From the NCBI GenBank assembly GCA_028023455.1, contig JAQFVV010000056.1:2602001-2666000 (forward strand): a DNA stretch of 64,000 bases, read 5' to 3'. Of this stretch, positions 1 to 12,591 are shown piece by piece; position 1 is the first letter of the stretch; every line of letters starts with the position of its first letter. A model generated the notes under the pieces. The model saw only the letters and a list, made by a program, of their open reading frames with translations. It searched no databases and was not told the origin of the DNA. The stretch is from Epiperipatus broadwayi (taxonomy: Eukaryota; Onychophora; Udeonychophora; Euonychophora; Peripatidae). The position numbers and the translations under genes were made by a program.

Positions 1-103
1 ACATTGATATATTTTGCATGGATATGGAGGAAAGAATGAATAGTTATTGTTATTAAATAAATAAAAGTTAGATTTAGTCATTAATAAAAAAGATAATAAA
101 ATA

Positions 104-697
104 ATGCAGGTTATAAAAATTATAAATTATGCAGAAATATCTAGGTGGGTAGGTGAGCCATTTGAGGCAGATAGAATTATTGTTTTTTATGATAGTTTGA
201 AAGTACATATTATTAATAGTATTTTAATTAGTATTTATTTGAAATTATATGAAAGAAATATAGTATTGTTTAAACAGAAAAAAATAAAAGAACAGTCCAT
301 AGAGGATGTGAATAAACTGCCAGAAGAGAATACAGATGCAATGAATATGTTATTTGAAATGTTGCAAAAAATAAAATCATAAAAAGAAAATGCAAAAGAG
401 TTATAAGAAATGCTGCAAAAGAATGAGCTAAAATTTGAGGAAGTACAGATGAAATATCAATGGTCACAAAAAGAAAACATGAAGATGCTCCTAGAAATGT
501 AATTGAAACAAAAAATGTTGTATAAAGCCAATAAAATAATACTTGTAGAGACCAAGAAAAATGTTAAAGTGATTGCTGAGAACTTAATTCTGAATGAGTA
601 TTTTAATGAGAAAGCAAATGAAGAAAAAAGTCAACTAATCGTACCAAATATGGTAAAAACCATTAAAGAAGTACAAACAGATTTAATTTATATATAA
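104..697 (+). pseudogene. Decayed 197-codon ORF, unidentified
   Basis: One reading frame runs from the ATG at 104 to the TAA at 695 and is broken only by three in-frame TAA codons (380, 404 and 500), with no frameshift. The predicted product is Lys/Glu-rich. Its middle third (about residues 60-140) is rich in K, E, Q, M and L like a coiled coil. I recognise no domain. An open frame this long in 70-75% AT sequence is unlikely by chance, so a decayed transposon or host-derived coding sequence is plausible. It sits upstream of a short tandem duplication with no obvious repeat boundary. No function can be assigned. Confidence 0.35.
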
Positions 698-762
698 AAA
701 TTTTATTTTTATCCCAAGTTAAAAATCATATTGATTAAAAATGAAAGCGATAAGAAAAAAAT

Positions 763-952
763 TAAAGCAAAACTTTTGTTAGTTTGTTGGGGTAGGTCTG
801 TCATATAATGGAGAGATTTTGACTATAAAAATGAGTTTCTTTCATTGTTCTCTGAATTTAAAGCAAAACTTTTGTTAGTTTGTTTGTGGTAGATCTGTCA
901 TGTAATGGACAGATTTTGGCTATAAAAATGAGTTTCTTTCATTGTTCTCTAT
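763..952. repeat. Tandem duplication, 96-bp unit, two copies
   Basis: The segment from 763 to 858 is repeated at 859-952 with a few substitutions. Both copies share an internal ATGAGTTTCTTTCATTGTTC block. It has no coding potential and looks like a local segmental duplication. Nothing is recognisable between it and the next duplication (953-1856) apart from the hairpin at 1136-1192. Confidence 0.85.
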
Positions 953-1135
953 CTTTCTTCCAGAAGCTGATCTAAACCTGAAGGACGCAAATTTATTATT
1001 AGGAAAAATATTATTCACTGCCATAAATTGCTGTTGAAATCACTAATAATAATCATAATTGGGACAGAAGCTCACTTATTAGTAAAAAAATGGAAAATAG
1101 TTACTGAGATAATGTGAATATCAATATATTATATA

Positions 1136-1192
1136 AATAATATCAACAAATCAAAAATCCTTCTCCTTTTTTTTTGATTTGTTGATATTATT
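1136..1192. repeat. Near-perfect hairpin
   Basis: The left arm (1136-1157) and right arm (about 1170-1192) are reverse complements over about 22 bp, both containing ATCAACAAATC or its complement, with a pyrimidine-rich spacer of about 12 nt. It could be a tiny inverted-repeat element or a local palindrome. No target-site duplication was identified. Confidence 0.75.
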
Positions 1193-1856
1193 GTAGAACA
1201 TATATATTTTAAAAGAAAAAGTGAATGTTCGTTTGCTATGTTATAATATATGATTATATAAATACTGACTATGTGTTCATTGCCAGGGAATGGCTGTTCT
1301 GCATATCTAAAGTTTTATTAGAATAATCTTCTAAAGAAGAGAGGGAGAAAGAATGAATTCTGATTAAACAATGCTTTTCCAAGAGGCCAGATCTGCAGCT
1401 AAATACATTATTATTTTATCTATGTGTATACAAGTTAATTTTGAAAGAAAATATAAATTTGTACAAAATTTAAAATTACCAGCTATAAGACATTAAAAGC
1501 ATCTATCATGACATTTAAGAAAATTGACTAGAAAAATATATGCACACATAACAGCAACTCCAAAAAACGTGAGATAGTATGTACTGTGAACTATTAATTT
1601 AAATGAGTTCAAAATACAGAGATGAGAATAGTCTATTTTTGTTTATTGTTTTTTTATTTCTTCATGGTCTTGAGTATTTTTTTTAAATTAATATTTTCCT
1701 TTTTTTGTATCTGAATTAATTATATATCCATTTTTATTATTATTATGGTGTAAAAGAAAATATTTATTTATTTTTTGGAAATTATATGAGGTTTGGAAAT
1801 GCATTTGTAATTTCATTTTTATGGTTATTAAATTATTAATTTTATTAAAATGTTTT

Positions 1857-3020
1857 ATTTATTTTTGGAAGCATTCCAAAATAGTTACAAAATTGTATAA
1901 GTTGAGTGATATGTGCATGCATGCATGATTTATACAATTAGTTATTAAAAGAAGATTAAAGAGTTAGCAGTTATGAGTAATACTAGTCTAAGAAAAATAA
2001 TAATAATGAGGGTTGATTCATCATGTGATAATGAAATGGCATAGTATCTAAAATGGCTGGTCTCATTAATTATAAATCATTCATCATCATGTGATCTATT
2101 AGCTAACTGCCAACAGAATTATAGTGAAAATATAGGTAAGTTCTCATTAAAAGTATATATAAGTTGTAAATAGAGATAACCAGTATTACATTTGATCACA
2201 TAACTGTAGCAATGTGTATTGTGTGAATAAGACCTTCTAAGATCATTTAGCTGTATGGTACACAATGTACACATATCTTAAAATTGAAACAAAACATTCA
2301 TAATAAATATTGCCAGTGGAAAAATTAATTTTTGGTATTTGATGTTGAATATCTTTTTCATTACAAAATACAAGCATCTAAGTAATATATAAATTAAAAG
2401 ATCTAGTAGAAGCATTCACTTTTCATGAGATTATGTATATTTATTTTTGAAAGCATTCCAAAATAGTTATAAAATTGTATAAGTTGAGTGATATGTGGAC
2501 GTGTGCATGATTTATACAATTGGTTATCAAAAGGGAGATTAAAGAGTTAGCAGTTATGGGTAATACGAGTCTAAAAAATAATAGTAATAATGAGGGTTGG
2601 TTTATCATGTGATAATGAAATCTCATAGTACCTAAAATGGCTAGCCTCAGTAATTATAAGTCATCATCATGTGATCTACTGGCTAACTGCTAACAGAATT
2701 ATAGTGAAAATATAGATAATCTCTCATTAAAAGTATATATATGTTGTAAATAGAAATAATCAGTCTACAGCATTTGGTCACATAACTAGGGCCATGTGTA
2801 TTGTGTGAATAAGATCTTCTAAAATCATTTATCTGTGTGATACACAAATATAGTAAAACAGATATCATAAAATTGTAACAAAACATTCATAATATTGTCA
2901 GTGGAAGCATTAATGTTTTGGTATTTAATGTTGAATATCTTTTTCATTACAAAATACAAGCATCTAAGTAATATATAAATAAAAAAATCTAGTAGAAGCA
3001 TTCACTTTTCATGAGATTAT
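1857..3020. repeat. Large tandem duplication, about 585-bp unit, two copies
   Basis: Copy 1 spans about 1857-2438 and copy 2 about 2439-3020. They match across their whole length with an offset of 582-586 nt and scattered substitutions and small indels. Both start near TATTTTTGRAAGCATTCC and end in TTTTCATGAGATTAT. I find no convincing coding capacity in either strand. The copies could be tandem units of an unclassified mobile element or an unequal-exchange duplication. The following 3021-4105 is AT-rich and shows nothing I can identify. Confidence 0.9.
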
Positions 3021-4105
3021 TTAACTACCAAAAGATAAGATTTTCAATCCTTGATTTACTGTCTTAATAGAAATATATATAATTTTATGAGCTGATTGAT
3101 AATTTTCTTGCACTCTCAATGTATGTTGGTCTATTAATTTAATAAATATGACGCTAGATGATTATGTTACTATTTTATTATTTTAGTACATATTTACTAA
3201 AACTAAAAACTTCTCAGGAGTATCAAAATGAGAAATTCTATCTTTTAAAGAAATTAAGATCAAAACGCATTAATATCATTTAACATATCAGCACGTTGAA
3301 TAAGAATTGAAAAAATAACCAGAAATGACAACATTTTCATCTACTAAAGATGATTGAATGATAGCATATTGTTAGTTAAGTAAATTTAATAAAGATTTGA
3401 GAGATTATCAGCTCTTAAAATTATTATATATTACAATGTCATTGTTTAATTATCCTATTATATATAAATAAATTATACTTTTAACAAATTTTAAAAATTC
3501 ACATATAAGAAACTCTTAAAAACTGATATTAAACTCAAATAACTATTTAAATTAACTCTTCAAGAGGATCATTTCATGATTTACAACAGCATTCTTCAAC
3601 TAGCGATGTAGAATACTAGTAGTACTCCAATGGATGTATGATCATCCTAGAAAATCCATTTGGCTAGTTATTTTAGTATGTTGTTAAAATTGGTAAGAGT
3701 TTGTTATATATGAATTTATTGATTGGTATGATATAAATTTTAAGGAGTAATTTGAGATGTAGAAAAATATATATAAAAATTAATTGAGAGAAATATATAC
3801 AAAAAAAAAAAACACCAAACAAAATTATTTAGGTAAACAGCTATTTTTTATATTTCAACAATAGGAGTTGGTTTTTAACAGAAAAATAAAGTAAAATGGC
3901 AGTGTTCAAAAATTACAAGTCATTTGCAACATATTGAACAAAAAATCCTATTGGTTAAAGATTTTATATAAGAAGTTTAGACCAACCAACAAATTTATTT
4001 TAGTGTACATTAAAAAGACTGCATTATTTTCTAACCAAACTACCCAAAGGGCTTTAAACAATTTAAAAATGTGCACTATATATATATGATTATTCACCAT
4101 AAGCC

Positions 4106-4460
4106 ATTCTGACCTCTCATATGTAGAACAACAAAATTGGCAAACAAGGGCTTTAAACATGCCATCAATAGATTTTCAATGATATAAATGGCTAAAGAGT
4201 TGGAGAGTGGAGAAGATTGAGGCCCATCCATTAAAGTTTGAAGATTTGTTATCTCAATATAAGCTGAGCACTGATTATACATATGCGTGGGAAATTATGA
4301 TCTGGACCAACTGATGATATGTATATTGGAGATCATTTATGTTTATTACATGCATGTGGTCATGTGCATCAGTTGTGTTAGTAAATGATTAAAGGAAGCT
4401 TGAAAGTCTGGGCTCAAATCCCCTCCAATTTCACTGAGATTAAAGTATATATACTAAGCT
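4106..4460 (+). repeat. Hammerhead repeat family R3, ribozyme damaged
   Basis: This copy belongs to a family also present at about 24125-24440 and 35051-35481, all on the plus strand. Shared blocks include the AAGTTTGAAGATTTG region, GAGCACTGATTATA and ATCTGGACCAACTGATGA. The hammerhead core start CTGATGA lies at 4311-4317. About 19 nt that would carry stem II and the GAAA box are deleted, so the ribozyme here should be inactive. The stem I partners (GATCTGGACCAA and TTGGAGATC) are still visible. A B-box-like GGCTCAAATCCCC lies near 4411. Confidence 0.75.
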
Positions 4461-4489
4461 TGTGCTTAAATATTAAAGATAAAAGAATG

Positions 4490-5535
4490 CATTAGAAAAC
4501 TTGGTAATTTAAAGATATGATAGTGTCTATGTTTAAGTTCATTTTATGTGAGTATAGATCTTGAATTAAAAAAAAACATTTTTTTTGCTTTCTCTCTCTT
4601 GTGGGGCTCAAATCATCAATTGAATGATTCAGCCTGTCTTCAATATTATGAAAAATGCCAAATGTCTGGTTAGTTATGCTAATTTGTAGACTATTTGCTG
4701 ATTCATTTACATGATCATTTAAACATGTATTACTCTGTCTTAAATATATTAAAGTTACACTTTTACAATTGACATAGTTAGGGATATACCATTTAAAATT
4801 ATCACTAGTGTTTTGGACTATTTTTGTCACAACAATATGTTTGCATGTAAAGTATCTTTCATCACTACATGGAAAACAATCTTTTTTGATACAGAATTGC
4901 TGATCTATGTCTTTGATCTATAACATTAGGTATATTGGAAAAGATAGATTTTAAATAATCTGTAGAACTTAATATGTTGAAATGTTTTTTAATATATGAT
5001 TAATATTAGGTAAGTTACTATTAAAAATAAGAACCAATAGTGGAACATCTAATTGTTTCTTGTTCTTCTGAGGTACAACATGTTGTTTTCTTTTAGTTAC
5101 TGAAAACTTTATTACTTTATCCAACAAAATTTTAGAATATCTCATACTCACCAATGTATAATATAGAACTTCAGTGTTTACTTGAAGAAATTTCTTATTA
5201 CTACAAATCCTTCTAGTTCATAAAAATAGACTATAAGAGATATTAACCTTTAAATGTTTTAGATAATTAATATGAATATGTATATAGTGATGGTTATCAG
5301 CCAGTTTACTATATTTACTAATAATAAAAACTTTATTAGTGTAAATAATTTCAATATCAAGAAAATGAGAAAAAATTCATTGTAAATTTATATTTTTATT
5401 AAAATTATTTATATAATCATAGAATATATAAAGTTCAAGTTCATTATGTTACCAAATCATGAAAATATCATCTATTAATATAAGCCAAATATGAAGTTTC
5501 AGCCTAGTATTTAAAAGATAGCAGTTTTATATACA
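4490..5535 (-). pseudogene. Penelope-like retroelement, RT palm to GIY-YIG, decayed
   Basis: Reading the minus strand from about 5500 downward gives the IDDIF-IW catalytic palm motif. It is followed by FLDIE, a DNHHY block and an HxxHLKxxISYS-type block ending RRICS, the usual order in Penelope-like reverse transcriptases. Next comes the conserved VPLLV-NSNLPNI linker in the open stretch 5154-4969. The open stretch 4830-4492 (112 codons) has NCKSVTLIYL and a degenerate ESAN-L-I region, consistent with a GIY-YIG endonuclease whose GIY-YIG signature is degenerate. Stop codons occur at several points, so it is inactive. The 5' half of the element is missing beyond 5535. Family membership follows from motif order; placement within the PLE clades is not attempted. 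Confidence 0.82.
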
Positions 5536-6469
5536 ATTAAATTTGTTTGTATTATATATATATATATTGTACCGGTTAACCACTTACTCCATTAATATAA
5601 GCATGCACACAAATCAAACATGAAAAGAAATATGGTGGCATGCTGGAATAAGGAGAAATTTAAATACTTTACCGTAATGCTATTACAGACACAAAAGATA
5701 CTTATAAAATGTTGATTCTTGCATATCTTTGGGGGATGACTCTAAACCAACCTCTCGTGCCACACCCAGTAGGAAAATTAATTCTCCTCCTGAAAGGATA
5801 TGCAAGTTCAACTATTATGGGGCATATATGCAGGTAAATAATTATTCAAACAAAATTAATAAACAAGTATCCTCATGATAAATAAAGATCTAAGACCCGG
5901 TAAGATGATTTTCCATTTTCTAGCTCAGCGTACTTTATTCTCAGTTAAAGAATGGGGATCGGAAAACTCACACAATTAATTACTAATATAGTTAGAGAAA
6001 GTAAATGACAAAGAGAATAATAAAAAAAAATATATGGTGGTGGTCACTTTAAAATTATAATATAAATATTTTATTAACCCATTACCCCATACCATTTATA
6101 ACATGAATACAAAATTAATATTCCCAGATTGATTAAATATACAAAACAGATATTACACGCTATATAAATCATTTTACAAAACAAAACTATAATCGTAAAG
6201 AAATACTCGTCAAAGCAATTATTAAACTAAATAAAGGAAAATTTTTTTCTTAATAAGAAAAATGAATTAAATAATTATACATGAGAGATAGTGATCTGTG
6301 GATTATAAACTCACACACATGCATTAAGCAAACAAAGAAAATTTAACAAGTTACATGAAAGATGTGTTTTTTTACGTACGTACATAAAACATATATTTAC
6401 AAAATGCGTATTAACTTTAAATAGAATAAACACACACAAAAAAATAGTATACCCGATAAAGTCTATAAA
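5536..6469. other. Unassigned AT-rich stretch
   Basis: No coding frame or repeat family is recognised. A short (TA)n run lies at about 5555-5570. The segment 5700-5960 is less AT-rich than its surroundings but has no supported ORF. Confidence 0.5.
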
Positions 6470-7200
6470 TCTACTGTGGCAATGGCTTGACTTGACTGTG
6501 GCACAAGTTCATAGAATTGATCATTATCACTTTGGTGTTTGGATCTCAGCTTTTACATTCTGTTGGGATGGCAGGAGTGGAACTGGATGGATGCGCTGAA
6601 GTGGGCTTCTACCCCATAATTATTCTATTTCCAGGCAAGTGCTTGATTGGCATCTTTTGGCTGGACAATGGATATTACACACTATCAACAGTCTTTTTTT
6701 GTGTTATGAATTTTATGTTAACTCCAGGCTTCAATGGCATGTTGCAATTAAGCTTCCTTCGGCATCAACTGAGTATATGTTGGAATAAAAATCTGTCTAT
6801 TATTTAGCTTTCCAATAGTTGGCTAGACAACTGACATTACTCTACACCACTTAATTGTCTGATATTTCAACCATTGACTACTAACTGGTTAAATGATCGA
6901 ATGGTTATTTGGATGACTGAAAGAATTAGTGTCCGTTGGTTCAGAATGACTGAAGAAATTTTTAATTAGAGTAAATGTCGTGGATTAGTTGAATCAAAAT
7001 CAGCATGCTTGCTCAAAAGGTTGCAAGACATCATGTGGTTCCATGAACAGCATTAGCTTAACAACAAATTTAGACTTCAGCTCCTAATAAGATTTGTCTT
7101 TTTGAAAAACAAAAATGAACTGCCTTCTCTCCACTTCAGAACAGAACTATCTCTTCAATATTCCTTCAATTCCGGTATCCCCTCCAAGAAAGAAAAATCA
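6470..7200 (+). repeat. Unclassified interspersed repeat D, copy 1
   Basis: Similarity to 26430-27000 is visible in the same order: a GGATGG-rich opening, a TGGTT...GGATGA...CAGAATGACTG block (about 6900-6950 against 26820-26880), and a terminal CAATTC-GGTATCCCC block (about 7168 against 26947). The 96-codon open frame at 6517-6807 has no recognisable domain and is not conserved as a frame in the other copy. The element class is unknown. Confidence 0.5.
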
Positions 7201-7854
7201 ATCAATTAAATCCTTTTTATATCTCCTTTCAAATCACAATATCACTAATAAAAAATTTAATAAATGATATCTTTTTCAATTTTCACTTTAGTAATTACAT
7301 TATTACAATCGAAGTTTTAACAAAAATATTTTACTTAGATTGGGCATTCTTCTCTCCCCGCATTATCACAAGTTTAATCAAGTTTTTTTTGTCCAGTTGA
7401 AATTATTTTAGAATGCCTTTAGGCTTTTCTTAAATTTAAGACAATGACCCTCTTGCTCAAATGCAACAGAAGAGAAAAACGACCATTAAAACCTCGATTT
7501 TGAAATTATTTTTAACAGTAATATTTCAAATTTGCCTTTTTACATTGGTGGTAAACATTAAAAAAAGAAATACAGAATAACAATTTGCCAAATAAACGCT
7601 GTTTCTTTAACAAACAAAAAATATTTAAAATTATAAATACATTTTGGCGTTTATTTTTCTTTTAAAAAAAAAAACAAAAATCAAAATTACAAATACATAT
7701 TTCTAAGTCTTTAAATATTGGCTTTAATCATATATGTGTGTGAGTTTATGTTATAGCCACAGTTCTCTCTTTAATTTATAATAAGTTAGATTATAATATA
7801 TAGTATATCCACCATCCCCTTTAATGGCTTTTTATGTATTTTCAGCCATTAATT
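7201..7854. other. Unassigned AT-rich stretch
   Basis: Only AT-rich sequence with short A and T runs. Nothing is supported as a feature. Confidence 0.5.
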
Positions 7855-7925
7855 TGTCAAACATAATCTTGTGCTTGGCCACATCAAACGTGCCTGGCAC
7901 ATTATATATATATATATATATATAA
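7855..7925 (+). repeat. Short repeat ending in a (TA)n tract, copy 1
   Basis: A CTTGTGC-TGG...GCCTGGCACA block directly precedes a (TA)n tract. The same block order precedes the much longer (TA)n tract at 27659. This suggests a small dispersed repeat with a TA tail, or a shared microsatellite seed. Confidence 0.45.
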
Positions 7926-9261
7926 TGCTCTCCAATATACAATGGATATAAAAAAACTTGATCTAAAGTACCTATATCTCATAAATTTACAGGGCTAAAA
8001 GACTTTATATTGCAATTATTATTTGTATCAATATTAATTGGATAGAACTGAGAACATTCAATATTATTTTGGCTGACAACTGCTTGATTCTTTATAGATT
8101 CTCATTCATGCATCACAGATGATTGGTTGAAATTTTTTCTTTTTTAAATTGCATGAAAACTATAAGCATGACGTCAACAGAAATCCCAGCATTCATTGTT
8201 GATTGTTTGATCTTTTGAATGATATATCAAAATTAAAAATTGAATAAAATTTGAATTTATTAATTTTTTTATATTTTGGTCAATTTTCTGATTTACACAA
8301 GAGCAATAAATAATGGCAGAAAATTTTTATCAGCCTCATTATCTAAGGAAAGTGGATTAAAAGTATGCTGATATTCACATTCAAGGCCTGCAATGGGATG
8401 TGAATGTAATCACAGAATATGGTAAGCATACACTTTTAATTTTTTATAATATTGAAATTTTTTAAAATTATTTTGATAAATGGTAGAATTTATTAATTTG
8501 TTTGCATTTGTATTTTCATGTCTGTGTACTATATATATTATATAATCTTAAACCATTTATGCTCTTTATTATACAGTATATAAATTTGTATTCAAATATT
8601 TGTATAGTGTAATTTTGTGTCTCTGATCCAAATTTGAGGCAACCTTATTTTATAGACATAATGATTCTCAAAAGGTTTAATAATTTCTTACTATGTATTG
8701 GTGTGTTTGTGTTTTCTCTTGCATGTTTGTATAGCAAGTAATGATTTACATATATAGAGCAGTGCAATGTAAATTTTAAAAACTGATAATCAAATGTACA
8801 GAAAGATTGCTGTTGATAAAGCAATCACAAAATTTACTGAGCATAGTACCATGTAAAAATATAAACACCTAAAACCAATAAAGAGAGATTTCAAATGGTG
8901 TGTGTGTAGTGGTAGCCTCAATGGTTATGCATATACCATATGGAATTGTATGCATGCAAAGAATCAAATTCTGATTCTTACCTATGCCTTGATACTTATG
9001 CTGTGGAGTCAGTAGTTTTTTCACATCTTGCATCACATTATTTTCAAGTCTATAGTTAGCAAATGAGCTATATGCAAATAAAGTATATCTATGTGGGACA
9101 ATAAATATATTAAACAAGGCAAAACTCTCTCCATACAGTAGTGCTAGTATGAGATAGTGATCGTGTGATGTTTAGTGGTTTAACAATAAATATAACAAGA
9201 TAGCATCACTGGTGTGCATAAAGAATATAAACATCACTGATTTATACAAAAATAATATATA
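7926..9261. other. Unassigned AT-rich stretch
   Basis: No repeat partner or convincing coding frame was found. Short ORFs here lack recognisable domains. Confidence 0.45.
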
Positions 9262-9890
9262 TATTTAAGGCTTTAACCTTAATACTATGCACTTTGAGTG
9301 CTTTATTTTACCTTGAGAGTGACATCTACAAATCTTAGCACAAGATTACAACGTTATAAAGATAAGAACAGCCATCTTATTTTCAAACTACTTTCTAATT
9401 ATATAGACAAATCTAAAGCATTTTGATTTGAGAGTGTGAAGCTAGTAAGTTCTTAACTAAGTCCACTATCTCATTTAGAAATCAACATTCATGAAATCTT
9501 TTGATTCATAGTGAGGTAATATTTGGATCTTATAATTAGAAATATTTTGAATCAATTTAAAGTTGTAAACATTAATTCTTATTAAGCACATGGTCAGCAT
9601 ATAAATACATATAAGGCTTTGATTTTAATACTACATCCCTTGAGTGCTTAATTAGTGAAAAACTTATTAGCTTCATACTCTCAAATCAAAATGCTTTAGA
9701 TTTGCCTATATAATTAGAAAGTAGATTGAAGACAGCCATTTTTATCTTTATAAAGTTGTAATCTTGTGCTAAAATTTGTAGAGGTCACTTTCATGGTAAA
9801 ATTAAGCACTCAAGGTGCATAGTATTAAGGTTAAAGCCTTATATGTATTTATGTGCAGGCCATGTGCTTAATAAGAATTAATGTTTAAAA
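9262..9890. repeat. Foldback element of the 56-kb family, diverged copy
   Basis: The arm at about 9265-9460 (plus) pairs with 9650-9850 (inverted). Shared blocks include AGCACAAGATTACAA, AATTATATAGACAAATC, AAAGCATTTTGATTTGAGAG and their complements. A third partial unit in plus orientation lies at about 9565-9645. Block order and several motifs (GTGAAGCTA, TAAGTCCAC, CATGAAATCTTT, AATTTAAAGTTGTAA) match the foldback units at 56249-57294, so both belong to one diverged family. No clear target-site duplication flanks this copy. Confidence 0.75.
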
Positions 9891-10559
9891 TGGAGATATG
9901 AAACTCATTTTATCAGTGATACAGACAGTATCCTACAATTTCTAGTTTTATATAGACAAAAAACCAATTACTATGATGACAAATGCATATACATCTTCTG
10001 GAAATGATTTGTTTTGTATCTTTTATTAGGACAAATCTTTTTCTTATAGACACCTTTGAGATTTGGTAACTTTTGGGTTACAAGATAAAAATGAAGAATT
10101 CATATGCAATTTATTTTGGGATTCTGAAGCTATGGATTATCTTAGGTAAGAATTATATATGATTTGAAAGATAATTTTGTGAGGAATACAAAGAAATTAT
10201 CAAAGAAGATGTAATTTAATCTTAGTTAATGATAAATTAGAAATTATGAACAAAGTAATAATTATGTTGGATGTTGAAATTTCTTTTTTTATTTACTTTT
10301 TGAATGGTAATCACTATCTGTCTTAGCTATCAACATAAAAGTTTTTGCTCTAACATTATTAAAACTGAAATTATTGTGAAAATTGTATCTCAGGTCAGTT
10401 TTTAAAAAAAATTCAATATGGTGCCTCACTATTACAGAATGCACATACATAGATATATAGAGCAATTCAAAATGAAAGTAATTAATAAAAATGACCTATT
10501 GTTAGAAACAATAAAATATCTGATGTTTCAATGAGATTAAATTGAGCACTAATACACAA
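9891..10559. other. Unassigned AT-rich stretch
   Basis: No recognisable feature between the foldback element and the start of PLE family A similarity. Confidence 0.45.
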
Positions 10560-10889
10560 GTGAAGCCTATTTCCTTCTAGTTAAAGTAACAAAATAAGAC
10601 TGAACATTGAGAGTTACAATACTCTCATATTCATAGCTGGGATAAATTGTGATGAAGTAAGAGTGTGTATAAGTATATATATAGTGTTGTGAAAATTCAA
10701 ATTTATGTAAAATTAATGAATGTTGATAAGTATCAAAGAATCCACTTACTGTAGAGGGAAAAGAATGAATCTTTAATGATTAATAGTATGAGTGGAAATG
10801 GCTATGTAGTATGCTTTCCTAATTTTTTTTACCTTGAGTTGTGTCTCTCAATACATTGAATGGTTGGTGAAGACAGTAAATGAATGCCT

Positions 10890-11090
10890 GGTTAATTTTT
10901 GACACTCAAAAAAGATTGAGCTGCAATTGCGATTGCTAGCTGCCCTCTTATATGTGTATTGGTTTTGTGACAATTATGTAGCCAAAGACATCCAGGATTC
11001 ATCAAAATAAATAAAATTACACCCAGTGTGGGGGAATTTAATCCCACAAACAGTGCAATAGATGAGCTTAGGTTCAAATTTCTCCTTTGA
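10890..11090 (-). pseudogene. GIY-YIG-like C-terminal fragment of PLE family A
   Basis: The frame with CTVCG, then about 11 residues later a Y/F-DES-SLA-L motif, then QYTYKR, resembles the C-terminal nuclease of Penelope-like elements (Cys pair, Y-G-E-S/T, L-R-H helix). Equivalent sequence occurs on the minus strand at about 17760-17960 and on the plus strand at 19220-19440. The catalytic GIY-YIG residues are not intact, so it is a decayed domain. Confidence 0.55.
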
Positions 11091-11279
11091 GTTAGTTATT
11101 TAGAAGTCTAAAGGAGAAAGGAGGATGAGTGGTACAGTAAGTGAGGTAATATGTAGATGAAAATATTTTTTTGAATATTTAGGTGAGGAGGAGATATATG
11201 GGAGCAGAAATCATGGTCTATCATCAAAGAGGTGTTAAGAGTTAATCTTTCTGTAAAATGTTTTAGGTAACTTTATTAT

Positions 11280-12045
11280 TAAAACTGAAACATAGGGGAG
11301 ATAGGAGGCCTTTTCACACCCACAATAAATGTGTAATATCATGATGACATCAAATTGAAAGAAAATAATCACAGTGAGTATATGTGAAAACCTGTTTTTT
11401 ATCAATGCAATGTTTTTTTTTTTTGTAATACTCTGATATGGGGAGAACATGAGCTTGGATAATCAGATAAAACAGTCATTGACTGGAATAACTACATAAG
11501 AGAAATTTGAAAACAGGAAAACTAAAAAATTGGAGGCATTAACAAAATTGTGGAAATTGATGAGAGCCTATTTTTCAGAAGAAATAATCAAGTGGGCTGA
11601 ATACTCCCTGAGCAGTGAATGTTTGATAGATTATGTAGGGAAACAGATGAATGTTTTATTATAAAAATTGAAGACAGGACAATGGTGACTCTCATGGAAG
11701 CCACTAAACATAATGTTGAAGAACAATCTACCATATATTCAGACTGTTGGAAGTCATACAAAACTGATGAATTATGTGAAACTGGTTATGATCATTTCCA
11801 GGTTAACCACATGTATAATTTTATGAACCCAGAAACAGGAATGCACACCCAAAATATTGAAAGATTGTGGGGTTCTGAAAGATGGAGAAATAAGTACCAA
11901 TGAGGGACAGCAAGACAACATTTGGACTCCTGCCTAGAGGAATTCATGTGGAGAAGAATGCACAAAAATGAGGATGTCTTCATAGTAATACTCAATGACA
12001 TCAAAGAAATGTTTCCGCCAGGATAAATAAAAATGTAATAAAAGC
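11280..12045 (+). pseudogene. Merlin-superfamily transposase (IS1016/ISXO2-like DDE)
   Basis: A single frame from about 11472 to the TAA at 12024 reads as a Merlin/ISXO2-like transposase with no frameshift. It contains IGGINKIVEIDES (first catalytic Asp, 11559-11561), IEDRT, YSDCWKSY (second Asp, 11742-11744), VNH-YNF-NPETG-HTQNIERLW (catalytic Glu, 11859-11861) and a C-terminal HLDSCLEEFMWRR. All three acidic residues are present. In-frame stops at 11505, 11523, 11598, 11616 and 11901 inactivate it. The N-terminal zinc-ribbon part expected upstream (11280-11470) is not clearly readable. It is nested inside PLE family A. Terminal inverted repeats were not identified, so the outer limits are approximate. 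Confidence 0.9.
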
Positions 12046-12591
12046 ATAATAATTAATATGTATTTTTTTTGTAGTTTTGGTTTAATTTCTTTATTAAAAA
12101 ATAATGTTTATTAGCAGTTCTATGAAAATCCCAGCATACTTTACAATCACAAGGTTTCATTTGATCTCCATTTTTTGTGGTAATAGTATATATCAAAACT
12201 TTGGTTTTAATGCATAAATTCCTGTTATATTTACAAGGTAAGTGTCATAGGAATATACTTAATGTATTTTTATCAACTTACTTAAAAATCAAAATCATTT
12301 ACTGTTTGTTTGGTGTATATTTAAATTATTTTTTTGATTAATGGCATTATTATTGTAATATTGCAAATCACATTTTATTTTTTATTTTAAATGTTGTTTT
12401 TAAAAGTAGTTAGTGTTGAAAGTCACATTTTGTTTTGTTAATGACAAAAGTTATACATATATGTGAAAGTCACATTTTTTTTGGAAACTTGTTAACATTG
12501 AAATTTTATTTTAACTGTCATTCTTAAATGTTGTTTGTTAATGTTGAAAGTTTTACTATTTTTTTTACATTTACTTATTTTAAATCATCAA

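Noticed and set aside
1857-3020. CRISPR-like or satellite array
   Set aside because: Only two long diverged units are present, with no short regular spacers, and the window is eukaryotic.
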